Source: Alistipes sp.
GTDB taxonomy: Bacteria; Bacteroidota; Bacteroidia; Bacteroidales; Rikenellaceae
Length of the DNA: 64,000 nucleotides
Reading direction: 5' to 3'
Assembly: GCA_017936685.1 (NCBI GenBank)
Contig: JAGBFA010000004.1
Location: 186,001-250,000, forward strand
This document shows, piece by piece, positions 35,244-43,464 of this stretch. Position 1 is the first letter of the stretch. Each line of letters starts with the position of its first letter. The translations under genes and the position numbers were made by a program. Under the pieces are notes generated by a model, which was not told the DNA's origin, ran no database searches, and was given only the letters and a program-made list of their open reading frames with translations.

Positions 35244-35414
35244 AAAAAAGCGTTTAGCTTTGATTCTCGCTGTTGAAACTTAGGAACTTTCATGGCTATC
35301 GAGAGTAAAGCGATGACGCTCACGCCGCACGGCGTGGGCTTTACTCGTATATTTGATAGCATGGTATCCTAAGACCTCAACAGCAAATAGAAGAGTTCTG
35401 TCCGCGCTTTTTTT
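35244..35414 (+). ncRNA. Candidate structured small RNA (6S-like shape)
   Basis: About 170 nt fold into one long rod. Helices from outside in: AAAAAAGCG (35244-35252) with CGCTTTTTT (35405-35413); GCTGTTGA (35269-35276) with TCAACAGC (35377-35384); CTTAGGA (35279-35285) with TCCTAAG (35367-35373); GCTATC (35295-35300) with GATAGC (35355-35360); GAGTAAAGC (35303-35311) with GCTTTACTC (35338-35346); CACGCC (35321-35326) with GGCGTG (35331-35336). A bulge of 16/20 nt separates the end helix from the rest, and the 3' end is a run of Ts. A consensus promoter lies upstream, and no open frame fits. The rod with a large internal bulge recalls 6S RNA; the identity is inferred from shape alone. Confidence 0.65.
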
Positions 35415-35446
35415 ATGCACATACGTAAACCTAAAAAATATCGATT

Positions 35447-36301
35447 ATGAAGAGACTATTTATTTTATTATTGGCTTTGTCGGTCATGGGTTGCACGTCG
35501 ACCGGCAACGAAGAAAAAGTTGTGACCAGAGTATGGCCAAATGGTAGGGAGTGCCGTATATATGGTATTGAGGGACTCTCTTGGAAGACATTTAACGGCC
35601 GCATACGTCGAATTACCGAAGAGAGCAGCGTTGCAAAGGATCATTTCGGCGATATAATCAAGACGAGAACGTTTAACACTGATATATATTCATATGACAC
35701 CGATGGCAATTTAATAGAGCATATTAACAGAAGCGATGATGGTTCATTAAGATATAAAGAAATCTTTAATTATGATGATGCCGGTAGAATGCAAACAGCA
35801 TACACATACTATCCCGATGGAACAATGAGAAGTAAAGAGGTATATGAGTATGATGAAAAAGGTTATTTATCGCGTATTACAGGCTACGATGGCAATGAAC
35901 TTAGTTCTCGGCTTATATTGGAATATGATAACAATGGACATGTCGTCTCGATGAACACGCATTACGAAAACGACATCGACCCGATAACATACCGATATGA
36001 CGATCAGGGGAGAATAATAGAGAAAAAATGGAAATATAGATTATACAACCGAGATATGATAACGCGGTATCAATATGGCAAACAGGGCGATATCACTGCA
36101 ATAACTGGTGACCGTACTGAGATGTTCACATTCAACGATCACGGAGACATTACCGGTCGGAGGATAAACGGCGACTACTTGATAGAATATATATATGACG
36201 AGTACGACTCGCACGACAATCCCGTCAAAATAACGATAAAAAATATCGACGAGGAGGGTGATATTAGTTTAGTCGAACGAAATATCGAATACTACGAATA
36301 A
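35447..36301 (+). CDS. YD-repeat lipoprotein
   Basis: 284 residues. Lipoprotein signal with lipobox ending SVMGC (Cys near 16). The body is built of RHS-like YD repeats: YSYDTDGNLIEH, FNYDDAGRMQTA, YEYDEKGYLSRI, LEYDNNGHVVSM, YRYDDQGRIIEK, so it should form a beta-strand array outside the inner membrane. It is a paralogue of the gene at 37229 and lies in a region of lower GC. Role unknown; such short YD lipoproteins lack the toxin core of true Rhs proteins. Confidence 0.85.
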   Translation: MKRLFILLLALSVMGCTSTGNEEKVVTRVWPNGRECRIYGIEGLSWKTFNGRIRRITEESSVAKDHFGDIIKTRTFNTDIYSYDTDGNLIEHINRSDDGSLRYKEIFNYDDAGRMQTAYTYYPDGTMRSKEVYEYDEKGYLSRITGYDGNELSSRLILEYDNNGHVVSMNTHYENDIDPITYRYDDQGRIIEKKWKYRLYNRDMITRYQYGKQGDITAITGDRTEMFTFNDHGDITGRRINGDYLIEYIYDEYDSHDNPVKITIKNIDEEGDISLVERNIEYYE

Positions 36302-36321
36302 CCCATAAAACAATTATATCT

Positions 36322-36789
36322 ATGAGAATAAGACTATTAACGGCCATAACTCTATTGACCATGCTGTGCTGCACGGCCGAAGCACAAGTAAACAACGGAT
36401 TGTTTCGCGCCGTAAAGCAGTTGTCATCTCCGCAAGGCAAGACATCTCTTTCGGCCTTGTTCGACAACAGCGCGGCGGCCGACAATCTCTACTCGGAGTT
36501 GAAATATTCACCCGACAAAAATATCGATTGGAGCCGAGTGAACTATGTCGACCAGATCACGACAGAGTACACCTCGGCAGGCAAGAAGCATATCGCCGGA
36601 GCACTTATCCTGCAACTGCCGTCAGGCTCTCAATACAGATATATAGTCATTTACAGCAAGAGTCGCAACAACGGGGCGGGCTTCCGCATAGTGAAGAGCC
36701 GTGTCAACTGGTCGAACAGCGACTCGATCGACAGCCGGGCATTGGCGGCAATACGCAGATCGGTCGACGATATAGCGCAAAACTGGTAA
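36322..36789 (+). CDS. Secreted protein of unknown function
   Basis: 155 residues with a signal peptide (1-21, ending AEAQ). The mature part is polar, with no recognised motif. It lies 20 bp after the first YD lipoprotein and 23 bp before a zinc-ribbon membrane protein, so a small operon of envelope proteins is likely. Confidence 0.75.
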   Translation: MRIRLLTAITLLTMLCCTAEAQVNNGLFRAVKQLSSPQGKTSLSALFDNSAAADNLYSELKYSPDKNIDWSRVNYVDQITTEYTSAGKKHIAGALILQLPSGSQYRYIVIYSKSRNNGAGFRIVKSRVNWSNSDSIDSRALAAIRRSVDDIAQNW

Positions 36790-36812
36790 TCGGATAAAAT
36801 AGAATAGATAAT

Positions 36813-37205
36813 ATGTCGGACAGATATAAAGTTACCGTCGAAGAAGACAGCAGTTCCGAGATTGCGACATGGATAACTATTGCCGCATTGGTCGTCTCGT
36901 GCTTCATATTCATCGGCATACCGCTTTTGATCGGTTATATCATCTACCGTATAATCAAGCACAACAAGCAGCAAAAAGCCCTCGCCGGACTGAAATGCCC
37001 GACGTGCGGTCGTTCGGACGCTCTTCGTACATTCAAAAGCGAGATGATATGCAGTACACCCAAGCAGATATACGCACACTCCAAAGGTTCCGCAAACAAA
37101 CGTGCGGGCGATGTTATGACCGTCACCGAACAGACATGGCGACACTACGAAAAGTGCCGTTACTGCGGTGCAATGCAGTATTGGGACGACAAAAAGGAGG
37201 TATAA
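36813..37205 (+). CDS. Membrane protein with a zinc-ribbon-like domain
   Basis: 130 residues. One or two closely spaced hydrophobic helices (about 18-47) are followed by a basic stretch and two CxxC pairs, CPTCGR (about 62-67) and CRYCGA (about 116-121), which would bind zinc on the cytoplasmic side. Function unknown. Between the two YD lipoprotein genes. Confidence 0.8.
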   Translation: MSDRYKVTVEEDSSSEIATWITIAALVVSCFIFIGIPLLIGYIIYRIIKHNKQQKALAGLKCPTCGRSDALRTFKSEMICSTPKQIYAHSKGSANKRAGDVMTVTEQTWRHYEKCRYCGAMQYWDDKKEV

Positions 37206-37228
37206 TCAAACACAAACATTTTAATATT

Positions 37229-38014
37229 ATGAAGAGACTCTTTATTTTATCAATTATCGTTGCAGCTGCCGTCGCAGTACACGGTTGCAGCATGTTTGGC
37301 GACGAAAAGAAAGGAACAACCGATGTCTGGCCACAAGATAATTTTAATTTTCGAAAGTATAAGAATGTATATAATTTTTATGAACCGTGGGAGACATTTA
37401 ACGGTCGTATCCATCGCATTATCTGTACACGCGGCTTTGGAGAAGATAATTTCGGAGAAATAACTATGCGTCCTGGCAACATAACAGAGATATATTCATA
37501 CAATACCTATGGAAAATTGATAGAAATAGCTGATCAAAACTCTGACGGCTCAATAGGTAGTAAATTTATAATAGATTATAATGATGCAGGTAAACCGCAA
37601 ACAACATACGAATACGACGATGACAATGTAATGTACGGCAAAACAATATATGAATACGATGAAAGAGGTTTTCCGTTAAGTGAATCAACATACTGCGACA
37701 ATGAAATTGCCTATCGAGTAATATATGAATGCGATAACAGCGGACACATAGACAAGACAACTATGTATTATAACCGAAACGGAGGTGAAAAAGATGTTCA
37801 AACATATCGATATGATGATAAAGACCGAATTATAGAGGTCGATGATGATGGCCGTATATATAAATATCAATATGATGAGCGTGGAAATCTAACACGCGGA
37901 AATATGTCGTATGGTAAGTATATATCTACATATAACGATCATGGCGACTATTCAACTTTAATATCAACTCCCTGTTTATCAGGTGTTAATTGTGTGGAGG
38001 TGTGCTATTCCTAA
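37229..38014 (+). CDS. YD-repeat lipoprotein, apparently truncated at the C-terminus
   Basis: 261 residues. Lipobox ends VAVHGC (Cys near 20). It is a paralogue of the 35447 protein: same WETFNGRIHRI opening, then YSYNTYGKLIEI, YEYDERGFPLSE, YRYDDKDRIIEV, YKYQYDERGNL. Similarity stops after NDHGDY at about 37950; the ~30-residue ending of the paralogue (YDEYDSHDNPVKIT and on) is replaced by an unrelated tail CLSGVNCVEVCYS. This points to a break or insertion at about 37.95-38.0 kb, close to where the accessory island begins. Confidence 0.8.
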   Translation: MKRLFILSIIVAAAVAVHGCSMFGDEKKGTTDVWPQDNFNFRKYKNVYNFYEPWETFNGRIHRIICTRGFGEDNFGEITMRPGNITEIYSYNTYGKLIEIADQNSDGSIGSKFIIDYNDAGKPQTTYEYDDDNVMYGKTIYEYDERGFPLSESTYCDNEIAYRVIYECDNSGHIDKTTMYYNRNGGEKDVQTYRYDDKDRIIEVDDDGRIYKYQYDERGNLTRGNMSYGKYISTYNDHGDYSTLISTPCLSGVNCVEVCYS

Positions 38015-38177
38015 CATACAGCCGTACATGAGCCGGTTAATATTAGAATTTGTTCCGAGTACAAAGATATACAGAGTTGTTCAATATAAGACGTTAATTG
38101 TCAGATTTTTGTATCGGGTTTCACTTTCCGACAAAAGTGAAAGGAGTATCGAACTCATTACGAGATACATGGACGAT

Positions 38178-38214
38178 AAAAGCCCACGAAAAAACGTTGT
38201 TTTCGAGGGCTTTT
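38178..38214. terminator. Strong hairpin between core and island
   Basis: AAAAGCCC (38178-38185) pairs with GGGCTTTT (38207-38214), with inner GAAAA/TTTTC. It would stop transcription from both sides. A second small hairpin (TTTCACTTT/AAAAGTGAAA) lies at 38122-38146. The 38015-38261 gap shows no convincing gene. Confidence 0.7.
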
Positions 38215-38261
38215 GATGTTTTATAGACTGGTTCTTTTTTGAAGGGAACCAGTTTTTGGGG

Positions 38262-38468
38262 TCAATCGGCGTATCGTCGATTGACGGGTTTGACGTGTAT
38301 CTCGATACGTCTGTCGTCCAAGATTCGGCGGACGGCTTTCCATAGGGGAAGTTTTTCTACTCCGGCCAGTTTCATGGCCTCAACTATCATTGTGTTTTCA
38401 ACTAATTGGAGGTAGTCTTCTTCCCGAATCTCGACGTATTTGTGAAGGTCTTTTTTGAGTCTTGCCAT
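38262..38468 (-). CDS. Small protein of unknown function
   Basis: 68 residues, charged, mostly helical by composition (MARLKKDLHKYVEIREEDYLQLVENT). It is the last gene of the long minus-strand island run, 19 bp downstream of the RNase H-like gene. Not recognised. Confidence 0.6.
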   Translation of the reverse strand: MARLKKDLHKYVEIREEDYLQLVENTMIVEAMKLAGVEKLPLWKAVRRILDDRRIEIHVKPVNRRYAD

Positions 38469-38487
38469 AAGTCGCGGGGTTGAATTG

Positions 38488-38880
38488 TTATTTCTCGCCG
38501 AAATCAGCGGGCGTCTCGCCCCACAGGGAATTGTTCCAGTGGAGCACTTCGATTTTGTCGATTTCGGAGGCCATCGCTTTGAGAAAGATTTCCGCTTTTT
38601 TGAGTGCGGCGTTTCTTTTGCGCGAGGCTGTTCGTTTCTCGTTAAACCACGTCAGGGCGGTAAGACTATCGGTGTAGATGATTGCCGGACTGAAACGATG
38701 TTCGATGATGTATTTTGCGGCTTCGACAACGCCTAAAAATTCACCGATATTGATGGTCTGGTTTCCGATATTCTGTTCAAAGAGGAGTTCGCCGGTGCCC
38801 AAATCAACGGCTCTGTACCGGGTAACTCCTCTTTTCATAGAATGTGCCCCGTCGGTGGCTATTCCACGTTCCGGGCGCAT
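38488..38880 (-). CDS. RNase H-like protein
   Basis: 130 residues. The ribonuclease H fold can be read from the acidic residues: Asp in IATDGAHS (near 9), Glu in IGEFLGVVEA (near 47), Asp in IYTDSLTAL (near 70) and a late Asp in ETPADFG (near 127). All four catalytic carboxylates seem present, so it may cut RNA in RNA-DNA hybrids. The start overlaps the stop of the upstream gene by one base (TAATG). The presence of an RNase H and a reverse transcriptase on the same island is notable. Confidence 0.75.
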   Translation of the reverse strand: MRPERGIATDGAHSMKRGVTRYRAVDLGTGELLFEQNIGNQTINIGEFLGVVEAAKYIIEHRFSPAIIYTDSLTALTWFNEKRTASRKRNAALKKAEIFLKAMASEIDKIEVLHWNNSLWGETPADFGEK

Positions 38881-39398
38881 TACAAACCGGGAATGGCCGG
38901 TGTGCTGAATCCGTCGTCGGCCATTCTCCGCAGAAGTCTTGCGGCAGCGGATTTGAAGCTGTTGATTACGCTTTCCAAGTTTTCGATGTCGGTGCGGCGT
39001 TGTAACAGGGAGACAACTCCCGATACTGTCTTGCTGGAGTATGAATTACCTCTCAGCGGATCGAAGTAAACGGTTTTGTTTCCGAAGTTGACGGTTACCC
39101 GATAAGTTTCACCCGGTATCACCAGTGTGTTAATCGTGGCCTTGAAAAGAAGCGGTGTAGCCGCTACTACGACAAAACCGTTGCGTGAGTGCATTGCTTT
39201 GAGTTCGACCGAATACAATATGTTCGGCTGGACTTTGCCTTTCAGGTCTTCAGACAATACACAAATTTTCTTCTTGTAAGGTGAATCCTCACGTACTCCT
39301 CGCAGTTGCTTTGTCTTCGAATGGCGCGACACGAATCCGATGATCTCGCCGGTTCTTTCCGAGGTCGCAAATTTTAATTGCGTTCGCTCTGATATCAT
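38880..39398 (-). CDS. Protein of unknown function coupled to the RNase H-like gene
   Basis: 172 residues, beta-rich by pattern, with a basic N-terminal third and the segment VIPGETYRVTVNFGNKTVYFDP in the middle. Its stop codon shares a base with the start of the RNase H-like gene, so the products may work together. Family not recognised. Confidence 0.7.
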   Translation of the reverse strand: MISERTQLKFATSERTGEIIGFVSRHSKTKQLRGVREDSPYKKKICVLSEDLKGKVQPNILYSVELKAMHSRNGFVVVAATPLLFKATINTLVIPGETYRVTVNFGNKTVYFDPLRGNSYSSKTVSGVVSLLQRRTDIENLESVINSFKSAAARLLRRMADDGFSTPAIPGL

Positions 39399-39573
39399 AC
39401 TCCGTTCTCATATTATTCCAATCTGGTTGTACGGTCAATTAACAAAATGTAAATCAGTCATTATTATTGAAAATCATATCGCAAATTTATATTTTCATTT
39501 CGGAGTAAGCAAATAAATTTACGACTATTTTTTGACCGATAAACGGGCTATTTACAGAGAAAAACGGAGCCTG

Positions 39574-40236
39574 TTACCATAGTCTTTCGTCTTCGGAAAA
39601 ATGACTGAAACGTTCGTCAGTAGTGGACGTTGAGTGGTTTCCGTGACATTTCCAATACCGATAGACTCTTTCGCCTTTGCCCACACGGAAATAAATATCA
39701 TCTGCATTGATATATTGTACCCCTTGTTCGGTGGCAGGATTGATCCATGTAGCGGAATTTTTTATCCGAGGGTTCTCTCCAACGTATAATTTCTGCTTCT
39801 CGGGACCGAAAATGAAGATGTTCTGCATTCGCACGTCATCGTCCACATCGAACTGACGGGCGTATGCGGCAAAGTCGTAGATGTCGGTTTGGAGCAGACT
39901 TCCGCCGAAGTAAAAAGCCGCGCTGTCTTTCAGTTTGCAGAATGCGCGATTCAACGGCTGGCGAAGTCGGATTTCGTTCAGCCGCTGAACCGTGACAGCA
40001 TCATTGGTAACGTACACTACACGGAATCCGTTTCGGGTGGTGTCGCATACTTCGAGATGACGGACGACTTCCTGCGAACGGTTGATGCTGTCGTCTATCG
40101 GGTCTCGTGAGCGGATACAGTCTTTCAGCAGTCCGATACAGATGATAAGTATCAGGAGCATCCACGGAAGGAGCCGGAAGCCTATCCGCCACCGGATTTC
40201 CCGTTCGGTCTGTCGTTTTAACTCTTGTTCTGTCAT
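39574..40236 (-). CDS. Membrane-anchored protein of unknown function
   Basis: 220 residues. A charged N-terminus, one membrane helix (about 22-39, LLPWMLLILIICIGLL) and a soluble domain with many aromatic residues, ending in an acidic tail. Not recognised. The 175 bp on its downstream side (39399-39573) hold only AT-rich DNA. Confidence 0.7.
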   Translation of the reverse strand: MTEQELKRQTEREIRWRIGFRLLPWMLLILIICIGLLKDCIRSRDPIDDSINRSQEVVRHLEVCDTTRNGFRVVYVTNDAVTVQRLNEIRLRQPLNRAFCKLKDSAAFYFGGSLLQTDIYDFAAYARQFDVDDDVRMQNIFIFGPEKQKLYVGENPRIKNSATWINPATEQGVQYINADDIYFRVGKGERVYRYWKCHGNHSTSTTDERFSHFSEDERLW

Positions 40237-40248
40237 GGCGCTATTGGA

Positions 40249-40683
40249 TTAAAGATGTTTCGGAAGGATCAGCAATCCCCGTTTGTTGAGTTCTGCACGG
40301 AGCAATTTCACTAATTGCTCCAAGGTCTTCACTTCCTGCCTTTCGCCGGCTTTGCGATGAAACAGCGGGGCGAAATAGAGTTTGTGGTCGTCCTTGGTTG
40401 GATACGAGAGGCCGCCGAGGCAGATTTTGTCCGTCCGTATCTGAAACAGTCCGTTGACCAGTTTGCACTGTTTTGAGGACGGCACCGTGATTTCGTATTC
40501 GGGAAGTGCCACGGCCACCATTTTCAGGATAGGCCGGATAACTTCATCCGCATAGTTCGGTACTGAAATAGTCAATTTCGGCACGGGTTGCATATCGGCC
40601 TCGGCACGTTCGATTGTGTCGAGCTGTTCGGAAACTTTCGCATCGCGTTGAAAGTAGCTGTTTAACAGTTCTTCTATTGTCAT
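40249..40683 (-). CDS. Protein of unknown function
   Basis: 144 residues from the ATG at 40683 (MTIEELLNSYFQRD); the frame runs further upstream but would overlap the next gene. No signal peptide or motif recognised. It ends 12 bp before the membrane-anchored protein gene. Confidence 0.65.
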   Translation of the reverse strand: MTIEELLNSYFQRDAKVSEQLDTIERAEADMQPVPKLTISVPNYADEVIRPILKMVAVALPEYEITVPSSKQCKLVNGLFQIRTDKICLGGLSYPTKDDHKLYFAPLFHRKAGERQEVKTLEQLVKLLRAELNKRGLLILPKHL

Positions 40684-40762
40684 AACGTTGCTTTTTAATG
40701 GTTCGTGTAAATAAAGAATAATGCTCCGGACGAAGGAACCGGTGCAAGCCGCCCTGTTATTT

Positions 40763-40993
40763 TTATGCGGCAGCTTCATCGATATGCTGTTGAGCCTCCT
40801 CGACGGAAGAGATGGCTTCGTCGATTGCCTCGATGGCGTCGGTCATACGGGAGCCGTTGTCCGATGATTGGAGGCTTTCGGGCATGTTGTCGTAGGCATC
40901 CTGTTCTTCGTCCTTGATGTCGTTCAATGATGCTATGATTTCGTCGAGGGAATCTTTCACATCTTCGAGTTGTTTTCGTCTGTCTTTGTTCAT
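40763..40993 (-). CDS. Small acidic coiled-coil protein
   Basis: 76 residues, very acidic and helical, with heptad-like spacing (LEDVKDSLDEIIASLNDIKD, then AIEAIDEAISSVEEA). A coiled coil is likely. Function unknown; its 5' side faces the divergent gene at 41085. Confidence 0.7.
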   Translation of the reverse strand: MNKDRRKQLEDVKDSLDEIIASLNDIKDEEQDAYDNMPESLQSSDNGSRMTDAIEAIDEAISSVEEAQQHIDEAAA

Positions 40994-41030
40994 GATTGAT
41001 TGGTTTTATTGATATGATATTGAATGAAAT

Positions 41031-41061
41031 TTTGCCGCATCGTAAATCATTCATATCTTTG
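41031..41061 (+). promoter_or_regulatory. Consensus promoter of the plus-strand cargo gene
   Basis: TTTG (41031-41034), 19-bp spacer, TATCTTTG (41054-41061), ideal for the Bacteroidetes consensus; leader about 17 nt before the ATG at 41085. Confidence 0.75.
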
Positions 41062-41084
41062 CATTTAAGTATTAAAGTCTATTT

Positions 41085-41738
41085 ATGTCTAATTTTGAAA
41101 TAATTATCAATTGTATTACAGCCCTCGGTGCATTGGCAACCGCAGGGACCTTTATTTATGTGATTAAAAGCCAGAGAGGAACACAGAAACAGATTGACAG
41201 TCTGTCCCAGATGGCGACTACATTTACACGCCAATATGAAATGGCACGTATTCAAGCGGGAAACACCATATACCCCAAAATCCAAATCACATTGAAACAT
41301 GATGTGATGTGGGGCATGAAGATTTTGGTCAAGAATTTGTCTTATCCTATTGAGATTTACCGTATAATTGTACATACAGACCAGCATCATTCCGATATAA
41401 CCATAAAGCCTAAAGGGGATTATATCGCCATAAGGCAAGGTGAAACCAAACCTATATTACCTGGTGAAATGGTGCGACATCCTTTGTACTTATATTCAGC
41501 ATCTCTTCGGCTCTTTTTGGTAACCCCTTTCGATGAGGCGTATGAAATAAGATATGCGGTTAGCAATGAGCAGGAATCCTATCAATCTGAGGCTATTCCC
41601 ATTTTGTTCCGTAAAGAAGACCATGAAAACGATACTGAGACCACTATCACGGCCAAAGAATATAGTATTCACGGAAATATCCCTGGAACAGTAGATGATA
41701 ATTTTCCGGAAATTTCTCGGGATTCGGAATGTATTTAA
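41085..41738 (+). CDS. Membrane-anchored protein of unknown function, lone plus-strand gene
   Basis: 217 residues. One N-terminal membrane helix (about 6-26, INCITALGALATAGTFIYVI), a basic turn, and a predicted beta-rich cytoplasmic domain of ~150 residues. It is one of only two plus-strand genes on the island and has its own near-perfect promoter, which is how phage morons and defence or exclusion genes are often placed. Function not recognised. Confidence 0.75.
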   Translation: MSNFEIIINCITALGALATAGTFIYVIKSQRGTQKQIDSLSQMATTFTRQYEMARIQAGNTIYPKIQITLKHDVMWGMKILVKNLSYPIEIYRIIVHTDQHHSDITIKPKGDYIAIRQGETKPILPGEMVRHPLYLYSASLRLFLVTPFDEAYEIRYAVSNEQESYQSEAIPILFRKEDHENDTETTITAKEYSIHGNIPGTVDDNFPEISRDSECI

Positions 41739-41753
41739 TTCTTATACAAGACA

Positions 41754-42308
41754 TCAAGGCGGGCAATAACCTGATGCCGGGGCGAAACAGACGATGTCCC
41801 CTGTCTTGCGGGAGAATATGGTTACGCTTACTCCGATTTGCTTTCGGGCGGCTTTCTTCGCGTCCCGCAAGCGGACGAAAGAGCGCCTGTTTCCGTACCA
41901 TTTGTCGCAGAACCAATAGTTCATGGTTGTGAGCTTTGAGACTGTGATACGAGTGGCAGTATCTGTTCTGGAAGCAAGTAGCAGTTCTGCCGCGTTCCGG
42001 AGAAAGTCCGGCCAGTCGTTGTACGGCATTTTCGACCGCCAAAGGTTGTCTTTGAGTATCAAAGGCTGAATGCTGGCTTCTTTTCCGGTATGATATCCTA
42101 AAATGTCTGCATAAGCGGCTTGTGTGATACCGTCCGATAATGCAGGAAAACAGACCCCTCCTTTACGACCGGTTAGCTCGAATTTGCCCCATGCGGATTT
42201 CACTTGTCGAACCGCGACTTTCGGCATGCCGTTTTCGTCTGTTCCGTCGTGCAACAATACCGAAGCGGAATGACGGATTTTCTTCGCTAATGATTTCGAT
42301 ATGAACAT
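41754..42308 (-). CDS. Protein of unknown function
   Basis: 184 residues, basic, without signal peptide. Segments such as GKFELTGRKGGVCFPALSDG and NYWFCDKWYGNRRSFVRLRDA stand out, but no family is recognised. Last gene before the converging plus-strand gene, with 15 bp between stops. Confidence 0.65.
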   Translation of the reverse strand: MFISKSLAKKIRHSASVLLHDGTDENGMPKVAVRQVKSAWGKFELTGRKGGVCFPALSDGITQAAYADILGYHTGKEASIQPLILKDNLWRSKMPYNDWPDFLRNAAELLLASRTDTATRITVSKLTTMNYWFCDKWYGNRRSFVRLRDAKKAARKQIGVSVTIFSRKTGDIVCFAPASGYCPP

Positions 42309-42321
42309 AGTATTTTCTGTG

Positions 42322-43005
42322 TTAATCGGTCATTTGTATGAATCGAACATAGTCTTCGGTGTCGTTAAAGCGTTCATCGTTGATGCGCTCGGCTAATTCG
42401 TCGAGCGTCAGTCGTTCGACTTCGTATTCGGTTTCGTCATCTTCGTCTGTGGTGCTGCGAGAAGGACTGTTTCGCCAGGCTTCGAGCAGTTGCTCATTGG
42501 AAATATTGCGGTCCAGATGGCAGCAATTCCAGATGAAAGCATAATAACGTGGCTTTGATTCATCCTGATGCAGCCAATTCTCAAATGCCTTGCTGTTGTC
42601 TTTGTCCAGCAGCAGATTCTGCCAGTGTTCCTCTACAAATTCCCGAATCACGCTTTCGTCGGCGTTGCTATTTTGCAGGAGGACCTCTACCGCATGGTCC
42701 TTCCATGTTTTCTGCTCGATGCTTAACTCGACGTACCAGTTCCAGACGGTTATAAGCCAATCTATATTGATCTCACAAAGTTCACGGTCTGTTTCCTGGA
42801 CCTCCGTATTCGGGCGCTGGAGCGTACAAGTACCGTCCGCGTGATAGTCGATCAAGTTATACCTGACATAGCAGGGATAGCCGTCTTCTCCTTCTTCTTC
42901 CACGAATACGATGTGAGGTAACCACCCGTCAGGGCGTTCGGATATGTGGCATAGAGAATCTATGATATTCTGCGATAATTTCCGTTCTTGTTCTTGCGGT
43001 GTCAT
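42322..43005 (-). CDS. Acidic protein of unknown function
   Basis: 227 residues with a very acidic C-terminal third (TTDEDDETEYEVERLTLDEL). Cytoplasmic by sequence. Its start lies 3 bp after the stop of the next gene upstream. Not recognised; strongly acidic small proteins on mobile elements are sometimes DNA mimics, but nothing here shows that. Confidence 0.65.
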   Translation of the reverse strand: MTPQEQERKLSQNIIDSLCHISERPDGWLPHIVFVEEEGEDGYPCYVRYNLIDYHADGTCTLQRPNTEVQETDRELCEINIDWLITVWNWYVELSIEQKTWKDHAVEVLLQNSNADESVIREFVEEHWQNLLLDKDNSKAFENWLHQDESKPRYYAFIWNCCHLDRNISNEQLLEAWRNSPSRSTTDEDDETEYEVERLTLDELAERINDERFNDTEDYVRFIQMTD

Positions 43006-43008
43006 AAT

Positions 43009-43464
43009 TTATTGTGATATGTAAGTAGTTGGAAAATCAATATCCTCTTCGTCGAAGTCGGTTTGATTTTCTTTGTTGTATTCTTCAATCACGGATGACG
43101 GGATGTATGTCTCGCCATCAATGTCGAAGCTCTTCTTTCCGAGAAGCCGATTTAAGGCCGTATGGTCTCCTTGAATGATTTTCTCGATGTCGTCTTTGGT
43201 CCCGTGTACGGTTATGCCCAATCGCATCCAAAGCGTACTTTCTGGTTGGGGCGTTTCGGCAGTTTTCGGGAGGATGTGATAATCGCCCCACAAGTGGGCA
43301 TCCGATACGCCTTGCACGTAGGCGTTGTACTCCGCTTTTGTGGGGAATTCAATGTTCTGAACTGCACCGCCGTTATCCATCAACCATTCGGCTGACGGGA
43401 TTTGGCCGGTTTCGTTATAGTATCTGATGGCATCACCACCGAAGATGATTGTTGCTTTTATCAT
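43009..43464 (-). CDS. Protein of unknown function
   Basis: 151 residues starting MIKATIIFGGDAIRYYNETG, rather acidic, with no signal. Overlaps the upstream gene by 4 bp (ATGA), so translation is coupled. The pattern resembles small cytoplasmic proteins of Bacteroidetes mobile elements, but no named family is recognised. Confidence 0.65.
   Translation of the reverse strand: MIKATIIFGGDAIRYYNETGQIPSAEWLMDNGGAVQNIEFPTKAEYNAYVQGVSDAHLWGDYHILPKTAETPQPESTLWMRLGITVHGTKDDIEKIIQGDHTALNRLLGKKSFDIDGETYIPSSVIEEYNKENQTDFDEEDIDFPTTYISQ

Noticed and set aside
36813..38014. Rhs toxin system
   Set aside because: The YD repeats are short lipoproteins without the Rhs core, VgrG/PAAR partners or a variable toxin tip.
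37983..38216. 77-residue plus-strand frame at the island edge
   Set aside because: Spans two hairpins including the terminator, with no recognisable protein features.
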